DNA from: Pseudomonadota bacterium
GTDB taxonomy: Bacteria; Pseudomonadota; Alphaproteobacteria; Sphingomonadales; Sphingomonadaceae
Direction: 5' to 3'
Assembly (NCBI GenBank): GCA_021794525.1
Contig: JAJYQP010000006.1
Span: 33,414-97,413 of the forward strand
DNA length: 64,000 bases
This document shows positions 60,219 through 64,000 of the stretch, piece after piece. The position numbers were made by a program, and so were the translations under genes. How positions within the stretch are numbered: the first letter of the stretch is position 1; every line of letters begins with the position of its first letter. Under the pieces are notes generated by a model, which ran no database searches, had not been told where the DNA came from, and was given only the letters and a program-made list of their open reading frames with translations.

Positions 60219-60267
60219 CGCGAAAACACTTGCCGCCCGGCATTGCACACCGCACATCTGACGCCAG

Positions 60268-62352
60268 ATGCTGCGCCAGTACGAACTCGTAGAACGGGTC
60301 CTCGATTACGACCCCGACGCCGACGAGGCGATGCTGAACCGCGCCTATGTCTATACCGTGCAGAAGCACGGCAGCCAGACCCGGGCGAGCGGCGACCCCT
60401 ATTTCAGCCATCCAGTCGAGGTCGCAGGGCTGATGACCGACCTTAAGCTCGACCAGTCGACGGTGATGACCGCGCTCCTCCACGACACGGTCGAGGACAC
60501 GCTCGCCACGATCGACGAGATCGAGACCAACTTCGGCCCCGATGTCGCGCGGCTGGTCGACGGCGTTACCAAGCTTTCGAAGATCGAGCAGATGCCCGAG
60601 AACGAGCGGGCTGCGGAGAACCTGAGGAAATTCCTTCTCGCCATGAGCGAGGATATCCGTGTCCTGCTGGTGAAGCTGGGCGACCGGCTGCATAACATGC
60701 GCACACTCCACTTCATCAAGAACCCGGAAAAGCGCCAGCGCATCGCGCGCGAGACGATGGATATCTACGCCCCGCTCGCCGAGCGGGTGGGCATGTACGA
60801 ATACATGCGCGAGATGCAGCTTCTCGCCTTCGAACAGCTCGAGCCTGAAGCCTATGCCACCATCAACCACCGGCTCGAACAATTGCGCGCGCAGGACGGC
60901 GGGCAGGTCGATGCCATCGCCCTCGCGATCAAGCAGGCGCTGGCAGAGGCGGGGCTGAAGGTCGAGGTATCGGGCCGCGAGAAGCACCCCTATTCGATCT
61001 GGCGCAAGATGGCGGAACGCCACGTCAGCTTCGAGCAGGTGACCGACATCATGGCGTTCCGCGTCGTCACCGAGAGCGAAGACGATTGCTACCGGGCGAT
61101 GGGCGTGCTGCACACGACCTGGCAGTTCCTCCCCGGCAAGTTCAAGGATTATATCTCGACGCCGAAGACCAACGGCTACAAGTCGCTCCACACCAGTCTG
61201 ATGTATCAGAACTCGATGCGGGTGGAGGTGCAGATCCGCACACGCGAGATGCACCGGCTGAATGAATTCGGGCTTGCCGCGCACTGGGCCTACAAGCAGG
61301 GCGACCGGCCCGACGGGCAGGTCGGCTGGCTGCGCGATCTTATCGAGATCGTCGATGCCAGCCATGATGCCGAGGAGCTGCTCGAGCACACCCGCCTGGC
61401 GATCTACCAGGACCGCATCTTCGCCTTCACGCCCAAGGGTGCGCTGTTCCAGCTGCCCAAGGGCGCGACGCCGGTGGACTTCGCCTTCGCGGTCCATACC
61501 GATCTGGGCGCGCAGACCGTCGGTGCGCGCATCAACGGACGCCACGTGCCGCTGCGCACCCAGCTTGCAAACGGCGACGTGGTGGAAATCATCAAGGGCA
61601 AGGATGCCGAGCCGCAATTGTCCTGGCTGGGGTTTGTCGTCACCGGCAAGGCACGCGCCGCGATCCGGCGCGCGGTCCGCCTGCGGGAGCGGGCCGAGAT
61701 CGCTGACATGGGCCGAAAGCTGTTCTCCGACATCGCGGACCGGGTGCCGGCGCGGATCGGCAAGAAGGCGATCGGCGCCGCTCTCGAACGGCTCGAGATG
61801 GAAGAGGACGACGACCTCTATTACGCCATCGGCGCGGGCCAGATCGCCGACCGGGCGGTGATGGAGGCGCTGGTGCCGGGCTGCACCGCCGACATTCCGG
61901 AGAAGCCGGAGTGGGGCAAGACCTCGGTCTCTATACGCGGGCTGACTGCGGGCGTCGGCTACACGCTCGCCGAATGCTGCCACCCGATCCCCGGCGACCG
62001 GATCGTGGGCACCCGCCGCTCGGGCGAAAAGGTGGAGGTCCACGCCATCGACTGCCACGAGCTGGCGAGCGGGCTGGACCAGGACTGGATCGACCTCAGC
62101 TGGGGTGCGCGGGCCGCAGGCGCGGTCGGGCGGCTCAGAGTGACGCTCTACGACCGGCCCGGAACCCTGGCGGAAATGGCCGGAATATGCGCGCAGAACC
62201 GGTGCAACGTCAAAAATCTCGCCCAGACCCAGCTCGACCATCCGTTCACCACCTACGAGATCGATCTCGAGGTGCAGGATCTCGCCCACCTCAACCGCGT
62301 GCTGAGCGCACTCAGGGCCAGCGATGCCGTCGCGCAGGCGGAGCGTATCTGA
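60268..62352 (+). CDS. rel: bifunctional (p)ppGpp synthetase/hydrolase
   Basis: A 694-residue Rel/SpoT protein. The HD hydrolase domain has YFSHPVEVAGLM and ALLHDTVEDTLA with His72 and Asp73. The synthetase domain has EVSGREKHPYSIWRKM, DIMAFRVV and KDYISTPKTNGYKSLHTSL. TGS (IFAFTPKGALFQLPKGATPVDFAFAVHTDLGAQTVGARINGRHVPL), helical and ACT (VTLYDRPGTLAEMAGICAQN) domains follow. The single long Rel typical of alphaproteobacteria controls (p)ppGpp. It follows the M1 gene with 49 bases between; the ribosome site is weak. Confidence 0.96.
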   Translation: MLRQYELVERVLDYDPDADEAMLNRAYVYTVQKHGSQTRASGDPYFSHPVEVAGLMTDLKLDQSTVMTALLHDTVEDTLATIDEIETNFGPDVARLVDGVTKLSKIEQMPENERAAENLRKFLLAMSEDIRVLLVKLGDRLHNMRTLHFIKNPEKRQRIARETMDIYAPLAERVGMYEYMREMQLLAFEQLEPEAYATINHRLEQLRAQDGGQVDAIALAIKQALAEAGLKVEVSGREKHPYSIWRKMAERHVSFEQVTDIMAFRVVTESEDDCYRAMGVLHTTWQFLPGKFKDYISTPKTNGYKSLHTSLMYQNSMRVEVQIRTREMHRLNEFGLAAHWAYKQGDRPDGQVGWLRDLIEIVDASHDAEELLEHTRLAIYQDRIFAFTPKGALFQLPKGATPVDFAFAVHTDLGAQTVGARINGRHVPLRTQLANGDVVEIIKGKDAEPQLSWLGFVVTGKARAAIRRAVRLRERAEIADMGRKLFSDIADRVPARIGKKAIGAALERLEMEEDDDLYYAIGAGQIADRAVMEALVPGCTADIPEKPEWGKTSVSIRGLTAGVGYTLAECCHPIPGDRIVGTRRSGEKVEVHAIDCHELASGLDQDWIDLSWGARAAGAVGRLRVTLYDRPGTLAEMAGICAQNRCNVKNLAQTQLDHPFTTYEIDLEVQDLAHLNRVLSALRASDAVAQAERI

Positions 62353-62353
62353 G

Positions 62354-62716
62354 ATGACCGTCATCGGGATCGATCATGTCCAGCTCGCCATGCCGCACGG
62401 GGGCGAGGAGCAGGCGCGGCGGTTCTATTCGGGGGTTCTGGGAATGCGCGAGATCGCCAAGCCCGCGCATCTCGCGGTCAATGGCGGGGTGTGGTTCGAA
62501 GGCGGATCGGCGCGCGTGCATCTCGGGGTCGAGGACGGCCACGTCCCAAGCCGGAAGGCGCATCCCGCGCTGCTGGTCGAGGATCTCGCAACCGTCGCGC
62601 ACCGGCTGGAGATGGCGGGCGTGCCGTTCGTGCCGGGAAAACCGCTCGCCGGTTATGTCCGGGGCGACACCACCGACCCGTTCGGCAACCGGCTGGAGCT
62701 GATGGAGCGGGTCTAG
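62354..62716 (+). CDS. VOC (glyoxalase/bleomycin-resistance) family protein
   Basis: A 120-residue protein with two beta-alpha-beta-beta-beta modules: GIDHVQLAMPHGGEEQARRFYSGVLGMREIAKP and VEDGHVPSRKAHPALLVEDLATVAHRLEMAG, ending DTTDPFGNRLELMER. The His and Glu positions of a metal site are conserved in outline. Possible roles include glyoxalase-like lyase or dioxygenase; the substrate is unknown. The ATG at 62354 lies two bases after the rel stop, so the two are likely cotranscribed. Confidence 0.88.
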   Translation: MTVIGIDHVQLAMPHGGEEQARRFYSGVLGMREIAKPAHLAVNGGVWFEGGSARVHLGVEDGHVPSRKAHPALLVEDLATVAHRLEMAGVPFVPGKPLAGYVRGDTTDPFGNRLELMERV

Positions 62717-63783
62717 GGCTTTGTCACCCGGCGCACCGGCACTGGGATGTTGCAGATGTCCGCGCCGCCTGCGGGCACGATGAAGAACGGATCGCGCCGG
62801 TTTGCGCGCGCGTCGGCGTAGCGGGCGAAGCTGGCGCTTTCGGTGGCGAGGTATTCGAACTTCGGTTGATCGGCGGCAGGGAGTTCCGTGGCTAGCCGGA
62901 TCGAGACGATCGGCACGCGCTGCTCGCCCTTCGCGACATCGTAGAACCCGAGCGGCAGCGTCCCGCGCGGCAGGCTGGAGAGGTGCTCGATCCCTTCGAT
63001 CACGCGCCCGACCAGCGCGATGTTGCGGTCGAGATGCCGCGGCGCATGGCCGATCACGGTGTAGATCTCGGCGCCCGAGCCGGTGTCGGGCGACAGGTCG
63101 CGCCCCACGCCGACCATGCCGTAGCAGTGGACGGGCCAAACTCTCGAATCCGGAACGCCGCCACCCTGAGCCAAGGGCCAACCCGCGTTGAAGAGGGTCC
63201 GGAAAGCATAGGCATCGCTTTTCAGGAGCCCGTCGACCTGACTCCGCGCCTGATAGGTAGTCGTCGTCTGGGGCGACTCTTGCAATTGGCGAAGTTGGGC
63301 TTTGCTCATCGTTTTGACCAATTCCGCGGTCAACTCGCCGTTAGTGCTGACGTAGGCATTTTCGGGCATTTTCTGGAGTCCCTCTGGCAGCGCCTTTGCC
63401 TTCGCCTTTTCCTCCGCATTCGCATCGCCCCACTGCACGACGTAGTTGTCCTGCACGCGGTTGATGCTCGTCCCATCCCACCAGTGCGCGGCGGCGAGCT
63501 TGCGGATGTTGTCGATCCATCCCTGGCTGAAGGGCGGTGGCATGAGCTGGATCACTACCTGCCGCGGCTTGCCCGCGGCGTCGGGGGCCAGGGTCATCAC
63601 AAGCAGGTCCGAGGGCGCGATCGCCACCCAGTCGGCGGCGGGCGCGGCGGCGACGATCTCGCTCGGGGCCAGGGCCGAGGCTTGGGCCCTGCCCGCGGCG
63701 ATCGAGGCGGAGGCCTGGGCCTGGGCTGAGGCAGGGAGGGCCAGCGCGAGCGCGGCGACGAGCGGGGTCGAGAACATCCTCAT
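62713..63783 (-). CDS. cyclophilin-type peptidyl-prolyl isomerase, exported
   Basis: A 356-residue precursor with signal peptide (FSTPLVAALALALPASAQAQ). A conserved N-terminal region holds PSDLLVMTLAPDAAGKPRQVVIQLMPPPFSQGWIDNIRKLAAAHWWDGTSINRVQDNYVVQWGD, the cyclophilin Arg/Gln-containing site. Later segments are GWPLAQGGGVP, VWPVHCYGMVGVGRD and EIYTVIGHAPRHLDRNIALVGRVIEGIEHLSSLPRG. A long insertion separates the cyclophilin halves, as in related sphingomonad proteins. It acts in periplasmic protein folding. The stop overlaps convergently with the VOC gene. Start 63783; 63777 is an alternative. Confidence 0.85.
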   Translation of the reverse strand: MRMFSTPLVAALALALPASAQAQASASIAAGRAQASALAPSEIVAAAPAADWVAIAPSDLLVMTLAPDAAGKPRQVVIQLMPPPFSQGWIDNIRKLAAAHWWDGTSINRVQDNYVVQWGDANAEEKAKAKALPEGLQKMPENAYVSTNGELTAELVKTMSKAQLRQLQESPQTTTTYQARSQVDGLLKSDAYAFRTLFNAGWPLAQGGGVPDSRVWPVHCYGMVGVGRDLSPDTGSGAEIYTVIGHAPRHLDRNIALVGRVIEGIEHLSSLPRGTLPLGFYDVAKGEQRVPIVSIRLATELPAADQPKFEYLATESASFARYADARANRRDPFFIVPAGGADICNIPVPVRRVTKP

Positions 63784-63814
63784 GCGCGCGGTTGTGCCCG
63801 CAAGCGCGGCAAAC

Positions 63815-63844
63815 GAAAAGACCCCTCGCCACCGGGGCAAGGGG
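63815..63844 (-). terminator. leftward intrinsic terminator upstream of the PPIase gene
   Basis: Read on the minus strand, CCCCTTGCC and GGCGAGGGG form a stem with one mismatch and then TCTTTTC follows. It lies just before the PPIase start, so it would end a transcript entering from beyond the right edge. Confidence 0.5.
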
Positions 63845-64000
63845 CCTTCGGGGCTGGGCGTCTGCCGGGAATGCCGAGCCGCACGGCGCCAGCCTTTTCG
63901 TGCCCGACTCGCTTACAGCAAACCGCCTGCTCGCGCCATACGCCTCGCCTTACCAGTGCAATGCGGAGCGGTGGCCGAGTGGTCGGGCCGGAGCGTAGCG

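Overview
The window looks like chromosomal DNA of a GC-rich alphaproteobacterium, most likely in Sphingomonadales and close to Erythrobacter, Porphyrobacter or Qipengyuania. That placement rests on gene content: a LOV-domain HWE histidine kinase, a PEPxxW-type sorting protein, an alphaproteobacterial SspB, the Tol-Pal layout, a DUF4126 protein, a Cys-type intracellular PHA depolymerase and several short palindromic repeat families. Genus is inferred; no marker RNA is present. Genes are dense, often overlap by 1-4 bases, and no prophage or intact mobile element was seen.

Layout. 1-10 kb: an SPFH membrane protein (cut by the left edge) behind a near-perfect 32-bp palindrome, recQ, two coupled lipoproteins, an acyl-CoA island (acyl-CoA dehydrogenase, CaiB-type CoA transferase, thiolase, mesaconyl-C4-CoA-hydratase-like enzyme), then PPK2 and phenylalanine hydroxylase. 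10-20 kb: cell-envelope genes (uppP, an ABC exporter), PHA depolymerase, several uncharacterised proteins, and a blue-light LOV kinase with a single-domain response regulator. 18-27 kb: exported peptidases (S41, M19, S8), an SWIB protein, dapD and a decayed DUF427 gene. 27-36 kb: a second acyl-CoA region containing a kinase/ACAD pair like LvaA/LvaC or ACAD10/11, an alcohol dehydrogenase, a GPH-type symporter, two more acyl-CoA dehydrogenases and an SDR enzyme.

35-38 kb: metallophosphoesterase, gmk and sspB. 38-42 kb: a histidine operon hisB-hisH-hisA-hisF-hisE plus a HIT protein, with palindromic repeats in the spacers and one inside hisF. 42-47 kb: the complete ybgC-tolQ-tolR-tolA-tolB-pal operon, with a palindrome between tolQ and tolR. 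47-53 kb: a J-domain protein, a PEP-CTERM protein, an ATP-grasp protein, a cystathionine-gamma-synthase-like enzyme and a DASS transporter. 53-56 kb: an IS630 remnant, a second M19 dipeptidase coupled to an exported tandem RidA protein, and a TonB-receptor tail behind infC. 56-64 kb: infC (probable AUA start), pdeM, hemF, an M1 aminopeptidase, the bifunctional Rel enzyme, a VOC protein and a cyclophilin-like PPIase.

No wholly new multi-gene system was found. The most unusual signals are small: palindromic repeats sitting exactly at translational junctions (caiB, hisA, tolR) and apparently inside coding sequence (hisF, perhaps the cystathionine-synthase-like gene), the 32-bp palindrome before the SPFH gene, the likely AUA start of infC, possible leaderless promoters, and the exported RidA-RidA/dipeptidase pair.
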